Below, piece by piece: positions 17,285 to 25,819 of a stretch of 64,000 nucleotides of DNA. Below the pieces are notes generated by a model that searched no databases, had not been told where the DNA came from, and saw only the letters and a program-made list of their open reading frames with translations. The stretch spans positions 90,193-154,192 of the forward strand of contig JBDTPN010000005.1 of assembly GCA_039932715.1 (NCBI GenBank). The letters are read 5' to 3'. The position numbers were made by a program, and so were the translations under genes. Source of the stretch: ZC4RG30 sp039932715. GTDB taxonomy: Bacteria; Pseudomonadota; Gammaproteobacteria; Steroidobacterales; Steroidobacteraceae. Position 1 is the first letter of the stretch; the number at the start of each line of letters is the position of its first letter.

Positions 17285-19423
17285 ATGCGATCAACGTTCA
17301 AGCCGGTTGGCCGGATGGGCCTGCTGTTGTCACCTGCCCTGCTGAACCTGTTCGCCGGTACCGCCCCCGCCCAGGAATCACCAGCCAGCGCAGCGCTCGA
17401 TACCATCGAAGTCAGTGCCACGCGTCTGCGCGGGGTTGCTGACGACGACGTGCCCGCCTCGGTCAGTACCGTGCAACTGGGTGGCGACAGCAATCGCCCG
17501 CTGGTCAACGTCACCGAAGCCCTCGTGGGCATTCCCGGTGTCATTGCGCTGGACCGGCAAAATTACGCGCAGGATACGCAACTTTCCATCCGTGGCTTCG
17601 GTGCGCGCTCCACCTTTGGCGTTCGTGGTCTGCGCCTGTATGTCGATGGCATTCCAGCTTCGATGCCCGACGGCCAGGGGCAACTTTCGCACGTCAACAT
17701 GCTGGGCGCTGACACCATGCAGGTCATGCGCGGGCCCTTTTCGGCGTTGTACGGGAATTCATCCGGCGGTGTGGTGCAGTTCTGGAGCAAGCCCGGCGCC
17801 GAGGGCGATCCCACCCGCCTGCGCGCCACCTACGGCAGCTTTGACTCCAGCAGCATCGGCGCGCAAACCATGGGCAAGATCGGCTTGTTCGATTACAACC
17901 TCTCGGCATCCGAGTTCAAGACCGATGGCAGCCGCGCACACAGCGCCGCGCAGCGCGATTCATTCAACGCCCGCATCGGCATCGACGTGGGCGAGAGCCG
18001 CACGCTTTCACTGATTGCCAATTACCTCGACCTGCCTGATGCGCAGGATCCGCTGGGACTGACCACCACCGAATGGCAAGCCGATCCGCATGCAGCCACT
18101 CCGGCAGCCCTGCAGTTCAACACCCGCAAGTCCGTGGAACAGCTGCAGGGTGGACTGGTTTTCGAGCAGCGGCTGGGTGAGTCACAGACGCTGCATGCCA
18201 TGGTCTACGGCGGCAATCGCGAGGTGGTGCAATTCCTGGCGATTCCCGTGGCCACGCAGGCCAATCCCCTCAATTCCGGCGGCGTGGTCGATCTCAACGG
18301 TAACTATCACGGCGGCGATCTGCGCTGGTCATGGCTGGGCACCATCGCTTCGCGTCCCGCGGAATTCACCATCGGCGCCAATACCGACATACAGCAGCAG
18401 GACCGCCTGGGTTTCGAGAACTTCGTTGGCACGACGCTGGGAGTCAAAGGCCGGCTGCGACGCGATGAAGACAATCGCGTGGATAACGTCGACGAGTTCG
18501 CCCAGTTGTGGTGGCAGTTCGCCGACCGCTGGTCAGTGCTGGCCGGACTGCGGCACAGCGAAGTGCAGTTTGAATCTGTGGATCACTACATTGTGGGTAC
18601 CAACCCCGATGACAGCGGCAGCACCCATTACAGCGATTTCACCCCCGTGGCCGGCATCATGTTCCACGCCAACGCGCCGCTGCGCATCTATGCCTCCGTG
18701 GGCAAGGGCTTTGAAACTCCGACATTCAACGAACTGGCCTATCGCGCGGATGGCCAGGCGGGTTTGGCGTTCTACCTCGAGCCCGCAGTCAGCGACAATT
18801 ACGAACTGGGCGCAAAGTGGCGTAGCGGCGGCATCGAACTGGACGCCGCGCTGTTTCGCGCCGACACCGACAATGAACTGGCGGTGGCACGCAACACCGG
18901 CGGTCGCAGCAGCTATCGCAATGTGGCCGCCGCGCGCCGCCAGGGGTTCGAGGGTGGCGCGCATATTCCGCTGGGGCATGACCTCAAGCTCGAAATGACC
19001 TACACCTACCTCGACGCAACCTATCGCAGCGATTATCTTATCTGTGTTGTGCCCGGGTGCACGGTGCCCAACGTGACGGTGCCCGCCGGCGCGCGTATTC
19101 CAGGGGTAGCCGAGCATCAGGGCCAGATGAAACTGGAGTGGACCCCGGGTGCCTGGTCCACCACCCTGGAATTCGTGGCCATCAGTTCGCTCAATGCCAA
19201 CGAGACCGGAACTGTCGCTGCGCCTGGATACGGATTGCTGCATTTCGAGGTGGGCCGCAACTGGCGCATCGCCAGCGGCGAGCTGCGTGGCTTCGCGCGT
19301 ATCGAGAACCTGCTCGACCGCAACTACGTCGGCTCTGTCATCGTGAACGAGGGCAACAGCCGGTTTTATGAAGCCGGGCCCGAACGTGCCGCGACCGTGG
19401 GCGCGCAATGGCAATGGCGCTGA
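17285..19423 (+). CDS. TonB-dependent outer-membrane receptor
   Basis: A 712-residue active-transport receptor. After a signal peptide (to about residue 35, ending APAQ) comes a TonB-box-like DTIEVSATRLR, then the plug domain (QDTQLSIRGFGARSTFGVRGLRLYVDGIPASM; GPFSALYGNSSGGVVQFW) and a 22-strand-type barrel. The barrel contains YASVGKGFETPTFNEL and SDNYELGAKWR, motifs of the siderophore-receptor type, and ends ENLLDRNYVGS...VGAQWQWR. Substrate cannot be told from sequence; iron-dicitrate or siderophore receptors are the nearest style. It is probably co-transcribed with the GIN lipoprotein. Confidence 0.92.
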   Translation: MRSTFKPVGRMGLLLSPALLNLFAGTAPAQESPASAALDTIEVSATRLRGVADDDVPASVSTVQLGGDSNRPLVNVTEALVGIPGVIALDRQNYAQDTQLSIRGFGARSTFGVRGLRLYVDGIPASMPDGQGQLSHVNMLGADTMQVMRGPFSALYGNSSGGVVQFWSKPGAEGDPTRLRATYGSFDSSSIGAQTMGKIGLFDYNLSASEFKTDGSRAHSAAQRDSFNARIGIDVGESRTLSLIANYLDLPDAQDPLGLTTTEWQADPHAATPAALQFNTRKSVEQLQGGLVFEQRLGESQTLHAMVYGGNREVVQFLAIPVATQANPLNSGGVVDLNGNYHGGDLRWSWLGTIASRPAEFTIGANTDIQQQDRLGFENFVGTTLGVKGRLRRDEDNRVDNVDEFAQLWWQFADRWSVLAGLRHSEVQFESVDHYIVGTNPDDSGSTHYSDFTPVAGIMFHANAPLRIYASVGKGFETPTFNELAYRADGQAGLAFYLEPAVSDNYELGAKWRSGGIELDAALFRADTDNELAVARNTGGRSSYRNVAAARRQGFEGGAHIPLGHDLKLEMTYTYLDATYRSDYLICVVPGCTVPNVTVPAGARIPGVAEHQGQMKLEWTPGAWSTTLEFVAISSLNANETGTVAAPGYGLLHFEVGRNWRIASGELRGFARIENLLDRNYVGSVIVNEGNSRFYEAGPERAATVGAQWQWR

Positions 19424-19425
19424 CC

Positions 19426-19445
19426 GCAATGTGCCCGAACATTGC
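19426..19445. terminator. hairpin between convergent receptor and lipoprotein genes
   Basis: A perfect 7-base-pair stem (GCAATGT with ACATTGC, 6-base loop) lies in the 26-base gap between the two stop codons. There is no T-run. Confidence 0.4.
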
Positions 19446-19449
19446 CTGA

Positions 19450-19914
19450 CTAGAACGCGTCGCGCGTACCCCAGCTGACCTGAAGTGTCTTGGTGTCCTT
19501 GTCGTAGGCTGAGACGGGAAGCTCGGCCTGCACCACCCCGTCGCCAGCGGTGGAAAGCGGCAGCACGATGCGCTGGGCACCCAGCACCTGCAGGGTTTCA
19601 AACCGCGACGGCGACATGCGAAAGGCAATGCGTACCGGCCATGCTTTTTCCCCATCACGGGTCAGGAGGAACTGCCCGGTAGGCGGCACCTGCTGCAGGT
19701 CCAGAACCAGCGTGTTGCGCTCCCAGAACTGCAGCACCACCGGCATGGCCATGTCGGCTGGCACAGTGACAGTGAGCTCCCGAACGGGCTGGGGTGCTGC
19801 AGGGGGTGCCTTGTGCCAGGGCCAGTACGACTTGACCGTAGTGCAGCCCGAGACCGCCCCCAGGCAGGCCAGGGCCAGCAGCAAAAACCCGCCCCGACGG
19901 CAATTGCGGTACAT
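19450..19914 (-). CDS. lipoprotein of unknown function
   Basis: I do not recognise a family. The protein has a basic start (MYRNCRRGG), a hydrophobic stretch and a lipobox VSGC, followed by a Pro-rich linker. A predicted beta-rich region of about 110 residues follows, with regular hydrophobic strands (LTVTVPADM, VVLQFWERNTLVLDLQ, TLQVSWGTRDAF). I favour the ATG at 19914 (154 residues) because the upstream ATG at 19923 overlaps a TAGAAT -10 box. It is divergent from the kynurenine operon, with only 26 bases between the starts. Confidence 0.6.
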   Translation of the reverse strand: MYRNCRRGGFLLLALACLGAVSGCTTVKSYWPWHKAPPAAPQPVRELTVTVPADMAMPVVLQFWERNTLVLDLQQVPPTGQFLLTRDGEKAWPVRIAFRMSPSRFETLQVLGAQRIVLPLSTAGDGVVQAELPVSAYDKDTKTLQVSWGTRDAF

Positions 19915-19931
19915 GGGCTTCATTCTACAAT
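19904..19931. promoter_or_regulatory. divergent promoter, kynurenine operon (+) and lipoprotein (-)
   Basis: Plus strand: TTGCGG (19904-19909), 16 bases, TACAAT (19926-19931), with the dioxygenase ATG 9 bases further. Minus strand: TAGAAT (19928-19923), with the lipoprotein ATG at 19914 8 bases further. The two boxes overlap by three bases. Both transcripts are predicted to be nearly leaderless. Confidence 0.55.
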
Positions 19932-19940
19932 GCCCACACG

Positions 19941-20468
19941 ATGCTCCAACCTTTTGACTTCAAACAGTGGATCGAATCACACCGCCACCTGCTTAAACCC
20001 CCGGTAGGCAATCGCCGGGTGTATCCGGATGGCGACTTCATCATCATGGTGGTCGGCGGGCCCAACACCCGCAGCGACTTTCATGTGGATCCGGGCGAGG
20101 AATTCTTCTACCAGCTCGAAGGCAACATGGTCCTCAAGACCGTGCAGGAAGGCCGGATCGTCGATGTGCCCATACGCGAAGGGGAAATCTTCCTGCTGCC
20201 GGCCAACCTGCCACATTCCCCGCAGCGCCAGGCAAACACCGTGGGCGTGGTAATCGAGCGCCAACGCCGCGCCGGGGAGAAAGACGGCCTGCAGTGGTAT
20301 TGCGAGAACTGCAATTTCAAGTTGTATGAGGAATTCTTCGAGCTGACCGATATCGAGTCGCAGTTCGCCCCTGTGTTCAATCGTTATTACGACGATCCTG
20401 CGCATCGCACCTGCCGCCAATGTGGCCAGGTGGCGCCGGTGCCGGAAAACCGCAAGACACAGACTTGA
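19941..20468 (+). CDS. nbaC: 3-hydroxyanthranilate 3,4-dioxygenase
   Basis: This cupin enzyme opens the ring of 3-hydroxyanthranilate, giving 2-amino-3-carboxymuconate semialdehyde, which cyclises spontaneously to quinolinate. The 175-residue length is typical of bacterial forms. Catalytic iron ligands are visible as His48, Glu54 (HVDPGEEFFYQ) and His92 (NLPHSPQR). The C-terminal rubredoxin-like site has Cys121, Cys124, Cys158 and Cys161. It is first in an operon whose later products (Kmo, KynU) make its substrate. Stop and next start overlap (TTGA). Confidence 0.95.
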   Translation: MLQPFDFKQWIESHRHLLKPPVGNRRVYPDGDFIIMVVGGPNTRSDFHVDPGEEFFYQLEGNMVLKTVQEGRIVDVPIREGEIFLLPANLPHSPQRQANTVGVVIERQRRAGEKDGLQWYCENCNFKLYEEFFELTDIESQFAPVFNRYYDDPAHRTCRQCGQVAPVPENRKTQT

Positions 20469-21271
20469 AGCCAGTGCCAGAAGCCAGCAATGCCGGCCCT
20501 GCGGTCAACTTCTCCGCCGCGACTTCGCTGGCCATGGAGCTCAACTTCAACGGTGCCCAGCCGCAGCACTTTGGCGCCCCTGCCGCGAGCGCCACTGCGT
20601 TTTGCAGCGGCGACTTCGAAGGCGATGTCCGGCGCGGTGCCAGCTGCAACTGCAGCAGCATCACGCTGATACCCCACTGCAACGGCACCCACACCGAGAG
20701 CGTGGGCCATCTGACCGCCGGATTCCGGCCGCTGCATGAGTTCGTGCCGCTGGCGCCCATCCCGGCCCTGCTCCTGAGTGTCGACGTGGTCAGCGCTGCG
20801 GCTACCGCCGAAGACAGCGTGCCCGCGCCACACCAAGGCGATAGCCTGATCACGCGCGAGGGACTGCTCAAGCACTGGCCTGCGGGCATGCCCATCACGC
20901 CGCGTGCGCTGTTACTGCGCACGCGATCCAACGGCGAACATGCAACGCAGTCAGCAAATCCGCCTTATCTCACGCGCCAGGCGGCCAGCGAAATGGTCGA
21001 GCGCGGCATTGAACACCTGGTGGTGGACCTTCCCTCCGTGGACCGCACGAGTGACACGGGCAAACTCACTGCGCACCGTGTTTTCTTCGGCCTGCCCCCC
21101 GGGTCCACCGACGCGCGAGTGGCCACGCGAGCCCACTGCACCATCACCGAATTGGCGCAGTTCCCGACCACGCTCAAGGACGGACCCTGCGCGCTGCAAC
21201 TGCAGTTTCCGGCATTTACCGGAGATGCCGTGCCCAGCCGCCCCGTCCACCTGCCGCTGGCGACGACGTGA
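20465..21271 (+). CDS. cyclase-family metal-dependent hydrolase, likely kynurenine formamidase
   Basis: A cyclase-superfamily (PF04199-type) protein. The metal-binding signature reads HCNGTHTESVGHL, a variant of the HxGTHxDxxxH found in KynB formamidases. The C-terminal half has HLVVDLPSVDRTSDTGKL, resembling the family's LVDxPSVD segment. Set in a kynurenine operon, it most likely hydrolyses N-formylkynurenine to kynurenine. I place the start at a TTG at 20465, overlapping the previous stop (268 residues); a GTG at 20474 is possible. It is longer than classical KynB (about 210), so another amidase role cannot be excluded. Confidence 0.75.
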   Translation: MKPVPEASNAGPAVNFSAATSLAMELNFNGAQPQHFGAPAASATAFCSGDFEGDVRRGASCNCSSITLIPHCNGTHTESVGHLTAGFRPLHEFVPLAPIPALLLSVDVVSAAATAEDSVPAPHQGDSLITREGLLKHWPAGMPITPRALLLRTRSNGEHATQSANPPYLTRQAASEMVERGIEHLVVDLPSVDRTSDTGKLTAHRVFFGLPPGSTDARVATRAHCTITELAQFPTTLKDGPCALQLQFPAFTGDAVPSRPVHLPLATT

Positions 21272-22605
21272 GTTCGATCCCGCTGGCAGCACAACTGCAG
21301 GCCCAGTTGCGCGACAAGGCGCGCGTGCTGGATTTAGCGGACCCGCTGCGCTCATTCCGTGACGCGTTCACGTTGCCGCATGGTGCGGATGGCCATCCAC
21401 TGATCTACCTGTGCGGGCATTCGCTGGGATTGGCTCCCGATGGGGCTCGCACACTGGTCAACGAAGAGCTGGACGACTGGGACCGGCTCGCCGTGCTGGG
21501 CCATCACGGCGGGCGACGTCCCTGGATCCACTATGCCGAGCAGCTGCAAGAGGGATTGGCGCGCCTGGTGGGCGCATCGCCCAGCGAAGTGGTGGCAATG
21601 AATTCGCTGTCGGTAAACCTGCATTTGTTGATGGCCAGCTTCTATCGCCCCACTGCGCAACGTCATCGCATCGTGATCGAAGCCGGCGCCTTCCCGTCAG
21701 ATCGACATGCGGTGGCCAGCCAGATCGCATGGCATGGATTTGATCCAGCCGACGCATTGATAGAGCTGGCACCGCATGTGGGCAGCGATATGGTGGAGGA
21801 ATCGCAGCTGGAAGCGCTGCTGGCCAGGCATGGCGACAATGTGGCGTTGGTGCTGTGGCCTGGCGTGCAATACCTGACAGGTCAGGCGTTTGATATCGCG
21901 CGCGTGGCCAATGCCGCACGTCGTGCCGGTGCGCGCTGTGGCATCGACCTGGCCCATTGCATCGGCAACCTGCCACTGCACCTGCACGAAGCCCACGTGG
22001 ATTTCGCAGTGTGGTGCAGCTACAAATATCTCAATGCGGGCCCGGGCGCGATTGGTGGCGCTTTCGTGCATTCGCGGCATAAGCGATCTGAGCTGCCTGG
22101 GCTTGCCGGCTGGTGGGGCCACGAACCGGCGACGCGGTTCGACATGGGACCGGCTTTCGTCCCGGCCAATGGCGCAGCGGGTTGGCAGGTCAGCAATCCG
22201 CCCATTTTTTCCACCGCGCCACTGCTGGCATCGTTGCAGTTATTCGATGCCGCAGGCATGCCCGCGTTGCGCAGCAAATCACTGGCCCTGCACGCAATGC
22301 TGCGCGACGAGATCGCATCGCGGCTGGGCGACAAGCTGGAATTCGTCACGCCGGCAGATGAGCAGCGCCACGGCAGCCAGCTATCCATGCGCTTTCGCCA
22401 GGGTGACGCGGCTGCGCAAGCAGATCCCCTTTCGGCACAAAACGTGGGACGCGCGACATTTGAAAAACTGACACAACTGGGCGTGGTGTCCGATTGGCGC
22501 CAGCCGGACATACTGCGCGTAGCCCCGGCGCCGCTGTACAACTCATTCGCGGATGTGGCGGCCTTTGTCAATCGGCTTGAGCAGGCGCTGCAGCGCTCCA
22601 CATGA
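21268..22605 (+). CDS. kynU: kynureninase KynU
   Basis: KynU is a PLP enzyme that cleaves kynurenine to anthranilate and alanine, or 3-hydroxykynurenine to 3-hydroxyanthranilate. The 445-residue protein shows the family segments YLCGHSLGLAP and GHHGGRRPWIHY, and the PLP-binding Lys253 in WCSYKYLNAGPGAIGG. The aspartate of CGIDLAHCIGN should contact the PLP ring nitrogen. Start is GTG in a GTGA overlap with the cyclase gene, and the stop overlaps kmo (ATGA), so translation is coupled through the operon. Confidence 0.96.
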   Translation: MSSIPLAAQLQAQLRDKARVLDLADPLRSFRDAFTLPHGADGHPLIYLCGHSLGLAPDGARTLVNEELDDWDRLAVLGHHGGRRPWIHYAEQLQEGLARLVGASPSEVVAMNSLSVNLHLLMASFYRPTAQRHRIVIEAGAFPSDRHAVASQIAWHGFDPADALIELAPHVGSDMVEESQLEALLARHGDNVALVLWPGVQYLTGQAFDIARVANAARRAGARCGIDLAHCIGNLPLHLHEAHVDFAVWCSYKYLNAGPGAIGGAFVHSRHKRSELPGLAGWWGHEPATRFDMGPAFVPANGAAGWQVSNPPIFSTAPLLASLQLFDAAGMPALRSKSLALHAMLRDEIASRLGDKLEFVTPADEQRHGSQLSMRFRQGDAAAQADPLSAQNVGRATFEKLTQLGVVSDWRQPDILRVAPAPLYNSFADVAAFVNRLEQALQRST

Positions 22606-23930
22606 TCACCATTGTCGGAGCCGGGCCCGCCGGTTGCCTGCTGGCATTACTGCTGGCGCGTCGCGGCCAGCGCGTGACCGTGTACGAGCGACGTCCCGAC
22701 CCGGGGCTGCTGCCTTCTGAAGCCGGTCGTTCCATCAACCTGGCGCTTGCCGCGCGCGGCATTCGCGCACTGCGCGACGCCGGCGTGATGGAGGCGGTCA
22801 CCCCTCTACTGACACCCATGCGCGGCCGCAGGCTGCACGATATCAGCGGCACCGAACAGTTCCTGGCGTATGGCCAGTCGCATGAAATGATCTATTCGGT
22901 TTCGCGCGCCGACCTCACGCGTCGTTTGACGGAGGCAGCGCGGGCCCAGCCGGGGGTGGCGCTGCATTTCAACCAGCAATGCCTGGGCTACGCAGACCCA
23001 GGCAAGCTGCAGCTGCGCGACACCGCGAGCGGCAGTACATACGAGGTTGCAGCGCAGCGCATCGTGGCTGCCGATGGTGCCGGTTCCGTCCTGCGCCAGT
23101 CACTGGCCCAACGGCAGGGCTTTATCGTGGAGGAAGACCGTCTCGAACACGACTACAAGGAGTTGACGCTGCCCGTCGTCAATGGCCACCCACCGCTGGC
23201 CATGGACGCCCTGCATATCTGGCCGCGTGGCGGATTCATGCTGATCGCACTGCCCAACGCCGATGGCAGTTTCACCGCAACGCTGTTCCTGCCGCGCAGC
23301 GGCCCGCAAAGCTTCGAGCTGCTGTCTTCAGGTGCAAAAGTGCGCGATTTCTTTGCCCGCGAATTTCCCGACGCCCTACCCCTGGTCCCGGACCTGGCCG
23401 CGCAATTCGCGGCGCATCCGCAGGGCATGCTGGGCACCATTCACAGTCCAGGGTGGCGCGACGCGGAACGGCTGTTGCTGATCGGCGATGCCGCGCACGC
23501 CATCGTCCCGTTCCACGGCCAGGGCATGAACTGCGCCTTTGAAGACTGCCGCATTCTCGATGGCCTGCTGGCACACAGCCCGGATGATGCGTTCGAGCAT
23601 TTCGAAGCGCAGCGGCGCGGGGACTGCGAGGCCATTGCCACCATGGCGCTGGAGAACTATGCGGAAATGCGCGACACCGTTCGCGACCCGGGATTCCAGC
23701 AGCAGAAAGACCTGGCCATAGCCCTGGAGCGCAGCTATCCGGACCGCTTCATTCCACGCTATTCAATGGTGATGTTTCACGACGAGATCCCGTACTCACT
23801 GGCACTGGAACGCGGCCGAGTGCAGCAGGGAATCCTCAACGAGCTGGCCTCACGGCCCGCCGCGGACCCACAGGTCGTCGCGAACCTGATCAGGGAGCGA
23901 TTGCCGGCGTTATCCGCCGCAGTTCAATGA
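22602..23930 (+). CDS. kmo: kynurenine 3-monooxygenase
   Basis: Kmo is an FAD- and NADPH-dependent hydroxylase that turns kynurenine into 3-hydroxykynurenine, the KynU substrate on the quinolinate branch. It is 442 residues, begins with the dinucleotide fold GAGPAGCLLALLLARRG (6-22) and has the FAD-binding GD motif LIGDAAHAIVPFHGQGMNCAFEDC. The conserved SLNLAL-like region is SINLALAARG. The last 41 bases overlap folA on the opposite strand, leaving no room for a terminator. Confidence 0.95.
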   Translation: MITIVGAGPAGCLLALLLARRGQRVTVYERRPDPGLLPSEAGRSINLALAARGIRALRDAGVMEAVTPLLTPMRGRRLHDISGTEQFLAYGQSHEMIYSVSRADLTRRLTEAARAQPGVALHFNQQCLGYADPGKLQLRDTASGSTYEVAAQRIVAADGAGSVLRQSLAQRQGFIVEEDRLEHDYKELTLPVVNGHPPLAMDALHIWPRGGFMLIALPNADGSFTATLFLPRSGPQSFELLSSGAKVRDFFAREFPDALPLVPDLAAQFAAHPQGMLGTIHSPGWRDAERLLLIGDAAHAIVPFHGQGMNCAFEDCRILDGLLAHSPDDAFEHFEAQRRGDCEAIATMALENYAEMRDTVRDPGFQQQKDLAIALERSYPDRFIPRYSMVMFHDEIPYSLALERGRVQQGILNELASRPAADPQVVANLIRERLPALSAAVQ

Positions 23931-24390
23931 AGGTCATGGCGTAAACGTTGCGCTCGTCGGCCGCGCGATATTCCCGCGACACCTCATTCCATCGTTCAGG
24001 CTGCAACGGCGGCATGAAAGTATCGCCGTCGACGGTACAATGCACGCGGGTCAGCTGGATCACATCCAGCTGCGTCATCGCCAGGATGAACACCTCTGCC
24101 CCACCGATGACCATGATTTCATCGGCTGGTGCAGCGCGGGCGCGTGCCTCCTCCAGCGTCGCCACGCGCTCCACCCCTGGCCAGTCAACACTGCGGCGGC
24201 TGAGCACCAGGTTGAGCCGGCCGGGCAACGGCTTGCCGATGGATTCATAGGTTCGGCGGCCCATCAGCACCGGCTTGCCCATGGTGATGCGCTTGAAATG
24301 CGCCAGGTCTGCAGGCAGGTGCCAGGGCAGCGCGTTATTGCTGCCAATCACGTCGTTGTCAGACGCTGCCACCACTGCCGTCAGTTTCAT
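23890..24390 (-). CDS. folA: dihydrofolate reductase FolA
   Basis: FolA reduces dihydrofolate to THF with NADPH, closing the thymidylate cycle started by ThyA two genes upstream. It is 166 residues with family motifs VVAASDNDVIGSNNALPWHLPADLAHFK, MGRRTYESIGKPLPGR and VIGGAEVF. Its ATG overlaps the stop of the SET-domain gene (ATGA). It is the target of trimethoprim, and no resistance-specific change can be judged from sequence alone. Its 3' end overlaps kmo. Confidence 0.97.
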   Translation of the reverse strand: MKLTAVVAASDNDVIGSNNALPWHLPADLAHFKRITMGKPVLMGRRTYESIGKPLPGRLNLVLSRRSVDWPGVERVATLEEARARAAPADEIMVIGGAEVFILAMTQLDVIQLTRVHCTVDGDTFMPPLQPERWNEVSREYRAADERNVYAMTFIELRRITPAIAP

Positions 24391-25025
24391 GCGCGCTTTT
24401 CAGACACTTTGCGCTTGCTGCCCGTCTTGCGTGCGACACGCCGCTTGACGCGTGGCTTGGGTCGCTTGGCTGGCCACAACATGGTGCCGCGGCACTGCGG
24501 CGAATCACACCGGCAGGCGTAGATCTTGTCGATGTCGGGGGGATCCTCGCGGTCACGTCCGATCTGGTAGTCGTATCCCAGCTCTTCGCCCTTCTTGATA
24601 TTGCGTGTGGCGTCGATGAATACCCGACCCTTCTCGGTTTCCGATTCGCAGTTACCGGTGCAATGGTGGTTGATCCAGCGCGCCTCGTTGCCTTCGTTGG
24701 ATGCATCGATCACGGTGCTGCGATCGACAATGAACAGGAAGGTGTGGTTGTTGTTGACATCCTCGCCCTCATAACGCTGGTCCGCCTGCTTGTGTGAGAT
24801 CCGCTCGCCCAGGTATTCAATGACCCGCGTTCCTTTTGGAATGTCGCGCCGCGCGAAGCAGCCGTTGCCGTGGACCTTTGAACGTCGTACCAGCAGCCAT
24901 TTGTTGGGCGGCCGCACGACGGGCTTGGTCCTGACCTTGAGCTTGGCCGTGGCCTGGATGGCTGGCTTGCGGACTGCCTGCTTCGCTGCCTTCTTTTTCG
25001 CTGCCTTCTTTTTCGCTTTTGGCAT
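24387..25025 (-). CDS. SET-domain protein-lysine methyltransferase-like protein
   Basis: A 212-residue protein with a SET domain at about 41-165: RRSKVHGNGCFARRDIPKGTRVIEYLGE, the cofactor and pseudoknot motifs NHHCTGNCE (usual NHSC) and GEELGYDYQ (usual GEELTYDY). A post-SET cysteine cluster CRCDSPQCRGTML follows. SAM-dependent lysine methylation is therefore plausible. The first about 40 residues are Lys/Ala-rich (KKKAAKKKAAKQ) and resemble histone H1-type DNA-binding tails; the C-terminus is also strongly basic. It lies 2 bases after thyA and overlaps folA, so it is embedded in a nucleotide-synthesis operon. The substrate is unknown. Confidence 0.9.
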   Translation of the reverse strand: MPKAKKKAAKKKAAKQAVRKPAIQATAKLKVRTKPVVRPPNKWLLVRRSKVHGNGCFARRDIPKGTRVIEYLGERISHKQADQRYEGEDVNNNHTFLFIVDRSTVIDASNEGNEARWINHHCTGNCESETEKGRVFIDATRNIKKGEELGYDYQIGRDREDPPDIDKIYACRCDSPQCRGTMLWPAKRPKPRVKRRVARKTGSKRKVSEKRA

Positions 25026-25027
25026 GA

Positions 25028-25819
25028 TCAGACTGCCACCTGGGCCTTGATGGGCGCGTAATGCTGGTAATTCATGAACTGAAAATCCTCCATTCGGTAC
25101 TCGAAAATGCTGGCCGGCCGACGCGTGATCTGCAGCTGCGGCAACGCCATGGGCGTACGCGACAACTGCAGGTCAGCCTGCTCCAGGTGATTGGCATACA
25201 GATGACAGTCGCCGCCGGTCCACACGAAATCCCCGACACCCAGGTCGCATTGCTGCGCAAGCATGTGCGTGAGCAATGCATACGATGCAATGTTGAACGG
25301 CACGCCAAGGAACACGTCGGCGCTGCGCTGGTAAAGCTGGCACGAGAGCCTGCCATCGGCCACGTAAAACTGGAACAACACATGACAGGGCAACAAGGCC
25401 ATCTGGCCCAGTTGCCCCACGTTCCAGGCACTGACCACCATGCGACGCGAATCAGGATTGCTGCGCAGTGTATCGATGACCTGCGAGATCTGGTCGATGT
25501 CGCCATCCGGCCCCTTCCATTGACGCCACTGCTTGCCGTAGACAGGTCCCAGTTCGCCGGTTTCGTCGGCCCACTCATCCCAGATGGTGACGCCGTGCTC
25601 GCGCAGATAGGCGACATTGGTTTCGCCGCGCAGGAACCACAGCAATTCATAAACCACCGAGGGAAGATGCACGCGCTTGGTCGTTACCAGCGGAAACCCC
25701 TCGTCCAGAGCGAAACGCATCTGCCAGCCGAACAGCGACAGGGTGCCGGTGCCGGTGCGATCCTGCTTGGGAGCGCCGCGCTCGCGCACGGCGCGCAACA
25801 GCTCAAGATAGGCCTTCAC
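25028..25819 (-). CDS. thyA: thymidylate synthase ThyA
   Basis: ThyA methylates dUMP to dTMP using methylene-THF. The GTG start at 25819 overlaps the lgt stop (GTGA) and gives 263 residues, almost exactly the E. coli length; the upstream extension of the frame lies within lgt. The catalytic Cys145 sits in LLPCHVLFQFYV, with RSADVFLGVPFNIASYALL as the dUMP-binding region and the standard C-terminus APIKAQVAV. The order lgt-thyA is widespread in gammaproteobacteria. Confidence 0.97.
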   Translation of the reverse strand: MKAYLELLRAVRERGAPKQDRTGTGTLSLFGWQMRFALDEGFPLVTTKRVHLPSVVYELLWFLRGETNVAYLREHGVTIWDEWADETGELGPVYGKQWRQWKGPDGDIDQISQVIDTLRSNPDSRRMVVSAWNVGQLGQMALLPCHVLFQFYVADGRLSCQLYQRSADVFLGVPFNIASYALLTHMLAQQCDLGVGDFVWTGGDCHLYANHLEQADLQLSRTPMALPQLQITRRPASIFEYRMEDFQFMNYQHYAPIKAQVAV

